This document shows positions 28,399 to 36,783 of a stretch of DNA of 64,000 bases, piece after piece. The stretch's first letter is position 1, and the number at the start of each line of letters is the position of its first letter. The position numbers and the translations under genes are program-made. The stretch lies in NCBI RefSeq assembly GCF_029813785.1, contig NZ_JARVKY010000015.1, positions 150,509-214,508 of the forward strand, in the 5' to 3' direction. This DNA comes from Streptomyces sp. DH41. GTDB lineage: Bacteria > Actinomycetota > Actinomycetes > Streptomycetales > Streptomycetaceae. The notes under the pieces were generated by a model that saw only the letters and a list, made by a program, of their open reading frames with translations, did no database searches and had not been told where the DNA came from.

Positions 28399-31010
28399 GC
28401 ACCCCGTGGCGCGCGACCGTCCTGGGCTCCCAGGTGGCGGAACTCCTCAGACGGCCCGGACGGTTCGCGGCGACCGGACTGTCGCTGCTGATCGCGGCGT
28501 TCGTCGTGTTCGGGACCGTCATGGCCCAGCAGATCATCACCGCGACCGTCGTCGAGAAGTTCCACGGAACACCCGAAGCGGTGTCGGTCGTGGTCACACC
28601 CGGCGACGACGGGGAGGACATCGGCGAGGACCGCCTCCGGGAGATCCGGAGGACACCCTCGGTCACCGAGGCCGTCGGCCGGATCGACGGCGGCAGCCCG
28701 CTGGACGGCAGCGCCGTCGAACGCTACCTCGAACTCTCCGCGGACCCGGGCAGCGGTGCCCTGGCGAAAGTACGGCTGCTGGAGGGCACGTACCCCGCCG
28801 GCCCCGGCCGGCTCGCCGTGAACACGCGGGCCGCGCGGGAGTACGGTCTCGCTCCGGGATCGTCGCTCACCCTGCTGCGGCCCGAAAGCGACGGCGACGG
28901 CACCCGCCGGGTGACGGTCGAGGTCAGCGGCATCGTCCGCGGCACCGACACGAACGACGCGCGGCCCACCGGATACGCCCCCGGACCCCAACTCGCGGAG
29001 CTGCTCGGCGTGTCGGGGTATTCCCGCATCGACATCCGAACCGACACAGCGTCCGCCGGGTCCTTTGGGTCCGCCGGGTCCTCCGCGTCCGCCGGGTCCG
29101 CCGTGTCCGGTTCCGCGTCGGCGGAGCCGGCGGAGCGGATCCGGCAGGCGGTGCCCGGAGCGCTGGTGCGGTCCGGGAACGAGGTGCGGGACCAGGAGGC
29201 CCGGGAGGCGGTGACGGAGGCCAAGGACGTCCTGGAACTGGTCACCGTCTTCCTCACCGTCGCCGTCGGCGCGGCAGCCCTCGTGGCTACCTCCACCTTC
29301 CGCATCGTCTTCGCACGGCGCGTGCGCCAGCTGGCGCTGCTGCGCGCCATCGGGGCGAGTCCGCGACGGCTCGCCGCCGCGCTCGTCGCCGAAGGGGCGG
29401 TGGTCGGCCTGCTGGCCGGCGCGACCGGGGTCCTGGCGGCCTGGGGCTGCGGGCAGCTCGTCCCGCCGCTCGCCCGGCGGCTGGGGCACGAGCTGTTCGC
29501 CCCCTCCGGCCTCCCGCTGACGGAGGCCGTTCTCACCGTCGCCGGCACCGGCCTGCTGGCGGTCCTGGCGGTCCTGGCCCCGTCCCTGAGCGCCTCACGG
29601 GTCTCCCCGCTGGAGGCCCTGCGCGGCGCGGCGGCCGGGGAGGGCACGGCGAGCGGCGTCGGCCGGACCCTGCTGGGCCTGCTGTGCGCGGCGGGCGCCG
29701 CGTTCCTCGCCCGGCAGCAGTACGTCGGGCTGCCCCGGCCGGGCGACACGGAGTACGACCGGTTCGCGGCGCTGACCCTCGTGGTGCTCTCGGGCGGGCT
29801 GGCCTTCCTGGCCCTGATCGCGCTCGGCCCCCGACTGGTCCGGCCGGTGCTGTCGGCCGTCGCCGTCCCACTGCGCCGCACCGGCGCGGCCGGCCGGCTC
29901 GCGGTCGCGGGAGTGGGCGGCGCGCCGGGCAGGGCGGCCTCGGTCTCGGTCGTCGTGGCGCTCGGCGTCTGCCTGGTCGGCTCGACCCTGACCTGCCTCG
30001 CCTCCCTGAGCGCCTACGAGCGGTACCGGCAGGCGGTGGCGGCGCCCGCCGACTTCTCCCTGTACGCCAGGGACACCACGTCGCTGGACCGGTCGCTCGC
30101 CGCCGATCTGGCCTCCCACCCCGAACTCACCGACGTGACCGCGTTCCGCACGGCGGAGGTCGTCGAGAGCACCCGCGGCGCGACGGTCTCCGACCTCGAC
30201 CTCGACACCGTCCGCTCCGGTGTGAGCCTGACCGCCCGTACCGGCTCCCTCGGCGTCCTCGAACCCGCCCACGTCGTCGTGGACGCCGACCACGCCCACC
30301 GGCTCGGCGTCCGGGCGGGCGACCGTGTGACGCTGGAGTTCGAGGGCCGCCCCGTCCACCTCACCGTGGCGGCGACGCTGCCCGGAGCCGGCCCCTACGG
30401 AGGGAACTTCTTCGTCACCGCCGCGGATCTCACCCGTATGGGAGCGGATGCGGCGCCGACCATGGTCACCGCCAACGCCTCGCAGGACGGCGCTCAGGGG
30501 CGGATACGCGCACAGCGGGCCATCACCGACACGTTGACCGGACCGGAGCGCGGCGACGGCCGGGTCATGGCCGAGGAGCCGGCCGGACCGGCCGAGGGGT
30601 CGGACGACCTGCGGACGATGGCCACCACAGTGATCATGGTCCTGGGTCTGACCGTCCTGGTGGCGGTCGCCGGTGTCGCGACGACGGCGAGCCTCACCGT
30701 CGTCGAACGCAGGCGCGAGTTCGGGCTGTTGCGGGCCCTGGGGCTCAGCGGAGCGGCCGTGCACCGCATGGTCACGGTGGAGTGCGCGCTCTACGGAGTA
30801 CTGGGCGGGATCCTCGGTCTGGCCCTGGGCATGCCGTACTCCTGGCTGGTGGTCCGTGTCGCCGAGGCGAGCGCCCCGTTCAGCGTGCCGGCCGGGGAAC
30901 TCGCGGCGGTCTTCACCGCCCTCGTCCTGGTGACGGCCGCCGCGGGAATGGTGCCCGCCCTCCGCGCCTCCCGGACCCCACCGACGGTCGCCGTCGCCCG
31001 GAGCGAGTAG
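28395..31010 (+). CDS. FtsX/MacB-like ABC permease, long form
   Basis: 871-residue membrane subunit with the ten-TM layout typical of actinobacterial FtsX exporters: one TM (about 25-48), a large periplasm-like MacB_PCD domain, a first FtsX domain (about 285-400, with LRAIGASPRRLAAALVAEG), further TMs, a second extracellular domain, and a C-terminal FtsX domain (about 740-870, LRALGLSGAAVHRMVTVECA). The first extracellular domain contains a low-complexity Ser/Gly/Ala insert at residues 219-246 encoded by tandem repeats. Together with the ATPase it should extrude or detach a lipophilic or peptide substrate; identity unknown. Confidence 0.92.
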   Translation: MSTPWRATVLGSQVAELLRRPGRFAATGLSLLIAAFVVFGTVMAQQIITATVVEKFHGTPEAVSVVVTPGDDGEDIGEDRLREIRRTPSVTEAVGRIDGGSPLDGSAVERYLELSADPGSGALAKVRLLEGTYPAGPGRLAVNTRAAREYGLAPGSSLTLLRPESDGDGTRRVTVEVSGIVRGTDTNDARPTGYAPGPQLAELLGVSGYSRIDIRTDTASAGSFGSAGSSASAGSAVSGSASAEPAERIRQAVPGALVRSGNEVRDQEAREAVTEAKDVLELVTVFLTVAVGAAALVATSTFRIVFARRVRQLALLRAIGASPRRLAAALVAEGAVVGLLAGATGVLAAWGCGQLVPPLARRLGHELFAPSGLPLTEAVLTVAGTGLLAVLAVLAPSLSASRVSPLEALRGAAAGEGTASGVGRTLLGLLCAAGAAFLARQQYVGLPRPGDTEYDRFAALTLVVLSGGLAFLALIALGPRLVRPVLSAVAVPLRRTGAAGRLAVAGVGGAPGRAASVSVVVALGVCLVGSTLTCLASLSAYERYRQAVAAPADFSLYARDTTSLDRSLAADLASHPELTDVTAFRTAEVVESTRGATVSDLDLDTVRSGVSLTARTGSLGVLEPAHVVVDADHAHRLGVRAGDRVTLEFEGRPVHLTVAATLPGAGPYGGNFFVTAADLTRMGADAAPTMVTANASQDGAQGRIRAQRAITDTLTGPERGDGRVMAEEPAGPAEGSDDLRTMATTVIMVLGLTVLVAVAGVATTASLTVVERRREFGLLRALGLSGAAVHRMVTVECALYGVLGGILGLALGMPYSWLVVRVAEASAPFSVPAGELAAVFTALVLVTAAAGMVPALRASRTPPTVAVARSE
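29050..29130. repeat. tandem tccgccgggtcc-type repeats inside the permease gene
   Basis: Imperfect 12-18-bp units that encode GSAGS/ASAGS peptides; in frame, so length changes would be tolerated. Confidence 0.65.
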
Positions 31011-31068
31011 TTCCCTCGGGTGTCGGGCGTCACTGTCGCCGTCGTCGCGGCGCCCCGCCCCGAGGCGC

Positions 31069-32268
31069 CTACGCCGACAGCTCACGCTCCAAGGGCGTCC
31101 GGAACCGCGGAGTGACCCGTGTCGCCCCGACCCAGGACCCCAGCCGTTCCGCCTCCGCCGCGATCGCGGCCTCCGCCTCACGACCGGTCCCCTCGCCGCC
31201 GGTCCCGCCGCCCTCCAGGATCCGCCAGACGATCTCGCCGTCGGCCCGCTGGGCCCAGCCGCCGATCACGCGGCCGTTCCACCACACCGTCGGGCCGACG
31301 TTGCCGCTGCGGTCGAAGAGCATCGGCCGCAGCTCGGGCGCGAGGTACCAGTCCCGGTGCTGCCAGGCCATCGCCGTCGGATCCAGGGCCGGCAGCAGCG
31401 CCGCCCACGGCTCCGCGGGCCCGGCGGCCGGACCGGCGTCGCCGGCGACCACGTACCCCGTGCCGTCGTCCAGCGACACCGCCTCCGCGCCGATCGCGGC
31501 CAGCGCCCGGCGCACCTCCGTCACCCGCCACCCCGTCCACCACTTCAGGTCGTCCTCGGTCGCCGGCCCGCACGCCGCCAGCCACCCCCGCAACAGCTCG
31601 GCCTGCGCCCCGGCCGTCTCCAGCTCGGGATGCTCGGGCGCCGGTGCCCAGCGGAACTGGCTGGACGTCCACGAGCCCAGCGGGCGCCCCCGGACGACCT
31701 TGCCCTCCACCCCCAGCACCTTCAGCAGCCGGGTGGAGACGGTGTGCACGCCCTCGTAGCTCTTCCCGGCCGCGTACACGAACCGCTCCTTCAGGCGTGG
31801 CTCGTCCCGGGCCAGCTCGGCGGCCGTCGCCTGGCCGCGCCGGGTCAGCGCGGCCAGTGCCGACTCCTCGACCTCCGTCAGCCAGGCCGCGTCCGGCGCC
31901 CCGGCCGCCGCCATCTGCTTGAGCAGCGAGGCCCGCTCCCGGGCGGCGACCGAGAGGCCGGTCGAGGCGTGTACGACCGCGGTCAGCTCCGTCGGGAACA
32001 CGAACACGGTGTGCCGCATGCCGTGCATCCGGACCAGCGCCCCGTCCTCGTACAGCGCGCGCTCCGTCTCGCCCACGGTCTTCGCCGCGTCCGCCAGCCG
32101 GGCGCCGACGGCCAGGTACACCGTCGCGGGGTCGGTGCCGTGCAGGGCGGTCAGCGAACCGGCGACCTCCTCCGGGCTTCCCGCCCGCGCCTCACCCGCC
32201 AGCCGCTGCCGCAGCGCGAGCCGGTCCCGTCGCTCCGCCGTCCCGATGTGCCGCCGTCCGTCACTCAT
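31069..32268 (-). CDS. AlkZ/YcaQ-like winged-helix protein (HTH_42)
   Basis: 399-residue protein of the HTH_42 superfamily, whose members include the DNA glycosylases AlkZ and YcaQ that unhook interstrand crosslinks. Tandem winged helices are spread along the chain (for example VFVFPTELTAVVHASTG, and WQHRDWYLAPELRPMLFDR with GNVGPTVWWNGRVIGGW near the C-terminus, a typical family block). At the place where AlkZ has the catalytic QxQ motif (LQAQDP type) this protein reads LHGTDP (H43-G-T45), so glycosylase activity is uncertain. It converges on the ABC permease and is divergent from nothing obvious; no antibiotic cluster is near. Confidence 0.85.
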   Translation of the reverse strand: MSDGRRHIGTAERRDRLALRQRLAGEARAGSPEEVAGSLTALHGTDPATVYLAVGARLADAAKTVGETERALYEDGALVRMHGMRHTVFVFPTELTAVVHASTGLSVAARERASLLKQMAAAGAPDAAWLTEVEESALAALTRRGQATAAELARDEPRLKERFVYAAGKSYEGVHTVSTRLLKVLGVEGKVVRGRPLGSWTSSQFRWAPAPEHPELETAGAQAELLRGWLAACGPATEDDLKWWTGWRVTEVRRALAAIGAEAVSLDDGTGYVVAGDAGPAAGPAEPWAALLPALDPTAMAWQHRDWYLAPELRPMLFDRSGNVGPTVWWNGRVIGGWAQRADGEIVWRILEGGGTGGEGTGREAEAAIAAEAERLGSWVGATRVTPRFRTPLERELSA

Positions 32269-32376
32269 ACCGGCCTCCGCCCGCCGCGTCGCGTCCTGGT
32301 ACGGCCATCGTGCCCGACGCCACTGACAACGCCGGGCCGGACGGAGCGGGGCGGGCGCTCCGGCTCGGTGGTCGGT

Positions 32377-32598
32377 CTAGGGGGTGTCGTTTGGATCAGG
32401 TCGGCTCCAGGAAACGGCGCCTTGCAGCGGAGCCGAGCGGGGTCTGGTGCGTGCAGCTGCAAGGCGGAGGAGGGCGACAGGGCGGAGCCCTGGCAACCGA
32501 CGACAACGCCGCTGGGGGCACCTCCCACGCCCTTCAGGCAGTGGGGGAGTGCGTGCCAGACCCCGCGACCCCGGCAAGATCCAAACGACACCCCCTAG
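32377..32598. mobile_element. MITE copy 1 (222 bp, 21-bp perfect terminal inverted repeats)
   Basis: Non-coding element bounded by perfect 21-bp inverted repeats beginning CTAGGGGGTGTCGTTTGG (32377-32397 and 32578-32598). CTAG at both ends probably includes a TA or CTAG target duplication, and the GGGGG ends suit an IS5/IS427-type transposase acting in trans; the family is inferred. The inside has no ORF but contains a smaller hairpin (GGGGGCACCTCCC...). The copy at 55744 is homologous over its length, in the opposite orientation, and lacks about 35 bases of the interior. The right-hand CTAG supplies the stop codon of the minus-strand gene at 32595. Confidence 0.85.
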
Positions 32599-32855
32599 TA
32601 GGGCGTCCGGTAGTTGATGTACCCGAGCAGGACGATCACCGCGGCCACGCAGCCCAGCACCACGACGGTCGACACCCAGGACGACCGGCGTCCGCGCCCC
32701 ACGTGCTCCGGATCGGCGCGGAAGGGGACCGGTCCGGGCGGGTTCTCCTTCCAGCGCGCGGCGAGCATCCGGGCGCGTGCGGAGGGTTCCTTGTGCTCGG
32801 CACCGTCGGCCCACTTGATGTCGAACTCGCGTTCCTGATCGTCCCGTTCGGACAT
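32595..32855 (-). CDS. small one-TM protein
   Basis: 86-residue protein: acidic N-terminus (MSERDDQEREFDIKWADGAE), basic middle, and a C-terminal membrane helix at 60-80 ending in NYRTPY, so a tail-anchored topology. No domain recognised. ATG at 32855 has GGGAGAGGGA upstream; the extra codons to 32954 are not protein-like. The TAG stop coincides with the terminal CTAG of MITE copy 1; the pre-insertion sequence would have kept the same stop. Confidence 0.8.
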   Translation of the reverse strand: MSERDDQEREFDIKWADGAEHKEPSARARMLAARWKENPPGPVPFRADPEHVGRGRRSSWVSTVVVLGCVAAVIVLLGYINYRTPY

Positions 32856-33013
32856 CGCCGGTCCCTCTCCCCGTCCCCTGACTCGAACAACCGTGTCAGT
32901 AAACATGATCCCGGGTCGGGTTCCCCCTGTGAAGCTTTTCGGCCACCGAACCATCGAGTCACCGAGGCTTTCGGGGTCCGGACGCTGTCAGGCCGGGCGG
33001 ATGTGAGTGATGC

Positions 33014-33481
33014 CTAGTGCCGGATCAGGCCGTCGACCGGGACAGGAGCGACATGGCCGGTTGCCGGAAGGGTCCGGGCAAGCGAGAGGCCGACGTCGAC
33101 CAGCGATGACCGGCGCAGGCCGGCGACATCGGAGATCTCGGTCCAGACCGACTCGGCGATGTCCCCGTCCGGCTCGGGCCGGAGCCGGCCGCCGGTGATG
33201 CGGACCCGGTAGAAGACGCCGACGTTCTGGTGTTCGACTCCCGCTCGGGCCTCGGCCGCGGGGATCACTCGTGAGTCCACTCCGATCAGGCGATCCACCA
33301 CCGCGGTGCAACCTGTCTCCTCGGCGACCTCACGGATCACCGCATCGAACGGATCCTCCCCGTGCTCGACCCGGCCGCCCGGAAGAGTCCAGGTGGTCTC
33401 GCCCGCTGGTGGCACGTGGCGGGCGAGCAGCACTCGCCCGTCCTCGATGCACACGGCATACGCCGCCAACCGAAAACTCAT
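33014..33481 (-). CDS. Nudix hydrolase
   Basis: 155-residue NTP/ADP-ribose-type pyrophosphohydrolase. A full Nudix box is present: GGRVEHGEDPFDAVIREV followed by AEETG, matching G-x5-E-x7-RE-x2-EE-x-G, which binds Mg and the diphosphate. The surrounding alpha/beta/alpha sequence (YAVCIEDGRVLLARH before, VFYRVRITGG after) is typical; substrate is not predictable, and may be an oxidised nucleotide. ATG at 33481 is preceded by GGGAAGAGGTG. Lies between a MITE-flanked gene and glnA, separated from glnA by two terminators. Confidence 0.92.
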   Translation of the reverse strand: MSFRLAAYAVCIEDGRVLLARHVPPAGETTWTLPGGRVEHGEDPFDAVIREVAEETGCTAVVDRLIGVDSRVIPAAEARAGVEHQNVGVFYRVRITGGRLRPEPDGDIAESVWTEISDVAGLRRSSLVDVGLSLARTLPATGHVAPVPVDGLIRH

Positions 33482-33574
33482 CCCCCGCACCTCTTCCCGG
33501 GACCCTGTCCGACGTCCGGGATCCGCCGCCGCGGGCACCGTGTCCGACGTCATCGAAGAGCCGAAGCGAACCGG

Positions 33575-33611
33575 CGAGGGCCGCTCCCCCGACTGTGGGG
33601 AGCGGCCCTCG
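33575..33611 (-). terminator. second terminator downstream of glnA
   Basis: Perfect 15-bp stem (33575-33589 with 33597-33611), 7-base loop. Confidence 0.85.
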
Positions 33612-33679
33612 CGGCGTCCTGCGGCGTCCCGACACCAGGCCAGGGAACCGGCCGGGTGGTGCACACCCGGTGCACAGGC

Positions 33680-33709
33680 GGGCTGCCTGGGTTCCAGTCC
33701 AGGCAGCCC
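33680..33709 (-). terminator. first terminator downstream of glnA
   Basis: Perfect 11-bp stem (33680-33690 with 33699-33709), 8-base loop, 15 bases past the glnA stop; tandem with the hairpin at 33575. Confidence 0.85.
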
Positions 33710-33723
33710 GACCCGGGCGTCGG

Positions 33724-35133
33724 TCACACGTCGAAGTACATCTCGAACTCGTGCGGGTGCGGACGCAGCTGCAGCGGCGCGATCTCGTTGGCGCGCTTGA
33801 AGTCGATCCACGTCTCGATCAGGTCCGGCGTGAAGACGTCGCCCTGGAGGAGGAACTCGTGGTCGGCCTCCAGGCGGTCCAGGACCGCGCCCAGCGAGGT
33901 CGGGACCTGGGCCACGTTCGCGTGCTCCTCGGGAGCCAGCTCGTAGAGGTCCTTGTCGATCGGCTCGGCCGGCTCGATCTTGTTCTTGATGCCGTCCAGG
34001 CCCGCGAGGAGCAGGGCCGAGAAGGCCAGGTACGGGTTGCCGGAGGCGTCCGGCGCGCGGAACTCGACGCGCTTGGCCTTCGGGTTCGAGCCCGTGATCG
34101 GGATACGCATCGCGGCGGAGCGGTTGCGCTGCGAGTACACCAGGTTCACCGGCGCCTCGAAGCCCGGCACCAGGCGGTGGTAGGAGTTCACCGTCGGGTT
34201 GGTGAAGGCCAGCAGCGACGGGGCGTGCTTGAGGATGCCGCCGATGTAGTAGCGGGCCATGTCCGACAGGCCGGCGTAGCCCTGCTCGTCGTAGAAGAGC
34301 GGGTCGCCGCCCGACCACAGCGACTGGTGGACGTGCATGCCCGAGCCGTTGTCGCCGAAGATCGGCTTCGGCATGAAGGTCGCCGTCTTGCCGTTCTTCC
34401 AGGCCACGTTCTTCACGATGTACTTGAAGAGCTGGAGGTCGTCGGCGGCGGCGAGCAGCGTGTTGAACTTGTAGTTGATCTCGGCCTGGCCGGCGGTGCC
34501 CACCTCGTGGTGCTGGCGCTCGACCTGGAGTCCGGAGCGCTCCAGCTCCAGGGAGATCTCGGCGCGCAGGTCGGCGAAGTGGTCGACCGGCGGGACCGGG
34601 AAGTAGCCGCCCTTGTAGCGGACCTTGTAACCGCGGTTGTCCTCCACCGCGCCGGTGTTCCAGGCGCCGGCCTCGGAGTCGATGTGGTAGAAGGACTCGT
34701 TCGCGCTGGTGGCGAAGCGGACGGAGTCGAAGACGTAGAACTCCGCCTCCGGACCGAAGAACGCCGTGTCGGCGATGCCGGTGGAGGCGAGGTAGGCCTC
34801 GGCCTTCTTCGCCACGTTCCGCGGGTCGCGGGAGTACTGCTCGCCCGTGATCGGGTCGTGGATGAAGAAGTTGATGTTGAGGGTCTTGTCCCGGCGGAAC
34901 GGGTCGAGGCGCGCGGTGGACAGGTCGGGGCGCAGGGACATGTCCGACTCGTGGATGGCCTGGAAGCCGCGGATCGAGGATCCGTCGAAGGCCTGCTCGT
35001 CGTCGGGGTCGAACGCCTGGGCGGGCAACGTGAAGTGCTGCATGACGCCCGGGAGGTCGCAGAACCGGACGTCGACGAACTTGACGTCCTCATCGGCGAT
35101 GTACTTCTTGACGTCGTCGGCGTTCTGGAACAT
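33724..35133 (-). CDS. glnA: glutamine synthetase I (GSI-beta)
   Basis: Dodecameric glutamine synthetase, 469 residues, the usual GSI length. Motifs: FDGSSIRGFQAIHESDM, NDNGSGMHVHQSLW-type latch region (GDNGSGMHVHQSLW), ALLLAGLDGIKNK, and the adenylylation loop KDLYELAPEE with Tyr397, so activity should be tuned by GlnE. The start is ATG at 35133 (MFQNADDVKK) with GGAGGAG eight bases upstream; the long open frame to 35835 is antisense to the RDD gene. A textbook GlnR box lies 97 bases upstream, linking it to the same nitrogen regulon as glnII. Confidence 0.98.
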   Translation of the reverse strand: MFQNADDVKKYIADEDVKFVDVRFCDLPGVMQHFTLPAQAFDPDDEQAFDGSSIRGFQAIHESDMSLRPDLSTARLDPFRRDKTLNINFFIHDPITGEQYSRDPRNVAKKAEAYLASTGIADTAFFGPEAEFYVFDSVRFATSANESFYHIDSEAGAWNTGAVEDNRGYKVRYKGGYFPVPPVDHFADLRAEISLELERSGLQVERQHHEVGTAGQAEINYKFNTLLAAADDLQLFKYIVKNVAWKNGKTATFMPKPIFGDNGSGMHVHQSLWSGGDPLFYDEQGYAGLSDMARYYIGGILKHAPSLLAFTNPTVNSYHRLVPGFEAPVNLVYSQRNRSAAMRIPITGSNPKAKRVEFRAPDASGNPYLAFSALLLAGLDGIKNKIEPAEPIDKDLYELAPEEHANVAQVPTSLGAVLDRLEADHEFLLQGDVFTPDLIETWIDFKRANEIAPLQLRPHPHEFEMYFDV

Positions 35134-35229
35134 CCAGCTCCTCCTACTCCCGACCGTCCCGCCGGGGTGGTAGATCGTTCGTGCGGCCAGTGCGGGTGGC
35201 ACACGCTTCCTCGACCCTAGGGACGGGTG

Positions 35230-35267
35230 ATTTCTCGGGCGTGACCCATTTGTTTCGCAGAAGTTAA
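35230..35267 (-). promoter_or_regulatory. GlnR operator of glnA
   Basis: Minus strand: TTAAC (35263-35267), GAAAC (35252-35256), GTCAC (35241-35245), GAAAT (35230-35234), each separated by exactly six bases, the full two-copy Streptomyces GlnR box. Starts 97 bases upstream of glnA. Confidence 0.9.
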
Positions 35268-35352
35268 CCGGCTCACTTCCAGCGTAGGCCTCATCCGGAC
35301 CCGCCACACCCCGCCGTACGCCGGTCATATACGGGCGCAGTACCGTGGACGG

Positions 35353-35820
35353 GTGGACAACAGGCAAGCAATCGGATCGTGGCTTTCCGGGCCGCGCGCG
35401 GCCATCGAAGGGGCCGGCGCCGATCTCGGATACCGGGGTGAGCAGCTCGGTCTGCCGGAGGACGGGCCGGGCTCGATCGCCCGGCCGGGCAGGCGGCTCG
35501 GCGCGCTGGCCGTCGACTGGGGCCTGTGCCTCCTGATCGCATACGGCCTGATCACGGACGGCTACGGGCAGGCGACCGGCAACTGGGCCCTGCTGATCTA
35601 CTTCGTACTGAGCGTGCTGACCGTCGGCACGGTCGGCTTCACCCCGGGCAAGCGCCTCTTCGGCCTGCGGGTGGTGGAGCTGGGCACGGGCCGCCCCAGC
35701 CCGGCGCGTGCCCTGCTGCGCTCGGTCCTGCTGTGCCTCGCCCTCCCGGCGCTGATCTGGGACCGCGACGGCCGCGGCCTGCACGACCGGGTGGCGCGCA
35801 CCGTGGAAGTACGGATCTGA
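35353..35820 (+). CDS. RDD-family membrane protein
   Basis: 155-residue protein with three membrane segments (about 50-66, 78-95, 119-136) and the RDD signature Arg and Asp residues in GRRLGALAVDWGL and TPGKRLFGLRVV, plus the closing RGLHDRVARTVV-like motif (GRGLHDRVARTVEV). RDD proteins include Na/H antiporters, but most are uncharacterised. GTG at 35353 is the start; it is divergent from glnA and its promoter overlaps the upstream part of that intergenic region. A terminator follows. Confidence 0.88.
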   Translation: MDNRQAIGSWLSGPRAAIEGAGADLGYRGEQLGLPEDGPGSIARPGRRLGALAVDWGLCLLIAYGLITDGYGQATGNWALLIYFVLSVLTVGTVGFTPGKRLFGLRVVELGTGRPSPARALLRSVLLCLALPALIWDRDGRGLHDRVARTVEVRI

Positions 35821-35844
35821 CGCCCCGAGCCCCACGGCGATCGC

Positions 35845-35876
35845 GGGCGGTACGACGATCGGGCGGTACGACGATG
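35845..35876. repeat. two tandem 16-bp repeats
   Basis: gggcggtacgacgatc and gggcggtacgacgatg in direct succession, just before the RDD terminator. Confidence 0.75.
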
Positions 35877-35935
35877 GGGGCGCCCGGAGCCACGCGGCGG
35901 AAGCCGCACATCGGCTGAGTCGGGCGCCCCCATCG
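35872..35935. terminator. bidirectional terminator, RDD / DUF4191 gene
   Basis: Perfect 15-bp arms (35872-35886 with 35921-35935) enclosing a 34-base loop that itself can fold; lies between convergent genes. Confidence 0.8.
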
Positions 35936-35964
35936 CCGTACCGGCGTGTCGGAGTCCTGCGGGG

Positions 35965-36669
35965 TCAGCGCTGCCTGGGGTTGCCGCCCTTGGGCATGCG
36001 CATGCCCTTCGGCATCGGGCCCTTGGGCAGCGGCATGTTGCTCATCAGGTCGCCCAGCGCGCGCAGTCGGTCGTTGGTCACGGTGACCTGCGGGCCGGAC
36101 AGGACGCGGGGGAGCTTGAGCATGGTCGTGCGGAGCTTCTTCAGCTCGACCTGGCCCTCGCCGGTGCCCACGACCAGATCGTGCACGGGCACGTCGGCCA
36201 CGATGCGGTTCATCTTCTTCTTCTCGGCGGCGAGCAGGGACTTCACCCGGTTCGGGTTGCCCTCCGCCACCAGCACGATGCCGGCCTTGCCGACCGCGCG
36301 GTGCACCACGTCCTGGTTGCGGTTCATCGCCACCGCGGGCGTGGTCGTCCAGTTCCGGCCGATGTTGTCCAGCACGGCCGCCGCCGCGCCCGGCTGGCCC
36401 TCCATCTGACCGAAGGCCGCCCGCTCGGCCCGGCGCCCGAAGACGATCGCCGTCGCGAGGAAGGCGAGCAGCAGGCCCAGGATGCCGAGATAGATGGGGT
36501 GACCGATCAAGAAACCGATCGCGAGGAAGACACCGAAGACGACGATGCCGACACCCGCGAGTACAAGACCGATCTTTTTGTCGGCCTTGCGGGTCATCTT
36601 GTAGGTCAGAGCGATCTGCTTCAGTCGCCCGGGATTCGCAGCGTCCGCTGCAGGTTCCTTCCTCGCCAT
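35965..36669 (-). CDS. DUF4191 membrane protein
   Basis: 234-residue protein conserved next to lipA in actinomycetes. Lys/Arg-rich N-terminus (LKQIALTYKMTRKADKK), two close membrane helices (about 33-54 and 57-78), then a cytoplasmic domain with VGKAGIVLVAEGNPNRVKSL and a Met/Pro/Lys/Gly-rich tail. Matches DUF4191 in length and plan; no function is known. ATG at 36669 with AAGGAA upstream. The location beside lipA/lipB hints at a tie to lipoylation or membrane energetics, but this is only context. Confidence 0.9.
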   Translation of the reverse strand: MARKEPAADAANPGRLKQIALTYKMTRKADKKIGLVLAGVGIVVFGVFLAIGFLIGHPIYLGILGLLLAFLATAIVFGRRAERAAFGQMEGQPGAAAAVLDNIGRNWTTTPAVAMNRNQDVVHRAVGKAGIVLVAEGNPNRVKSLLAAEKKKMNRIVADVPVHDLVVGTGEGQVELKKLRTTMLKLPRVLSGPQVTVTNDRLRALGDLMSNMPLPKGPMPKGMRMPKGGNPRQR

Positions 36670-36783
36670 GACAGGAAGTCTACGTGCCCCCGAAAGCGCC
36701 GACGACGGCAGTGCCCGGCGCGAGGAGACGGGACGGGCGGCGGGGGAGACGGGACGGGTGCCTGGGCGGGGGCGGAGGCGTCG

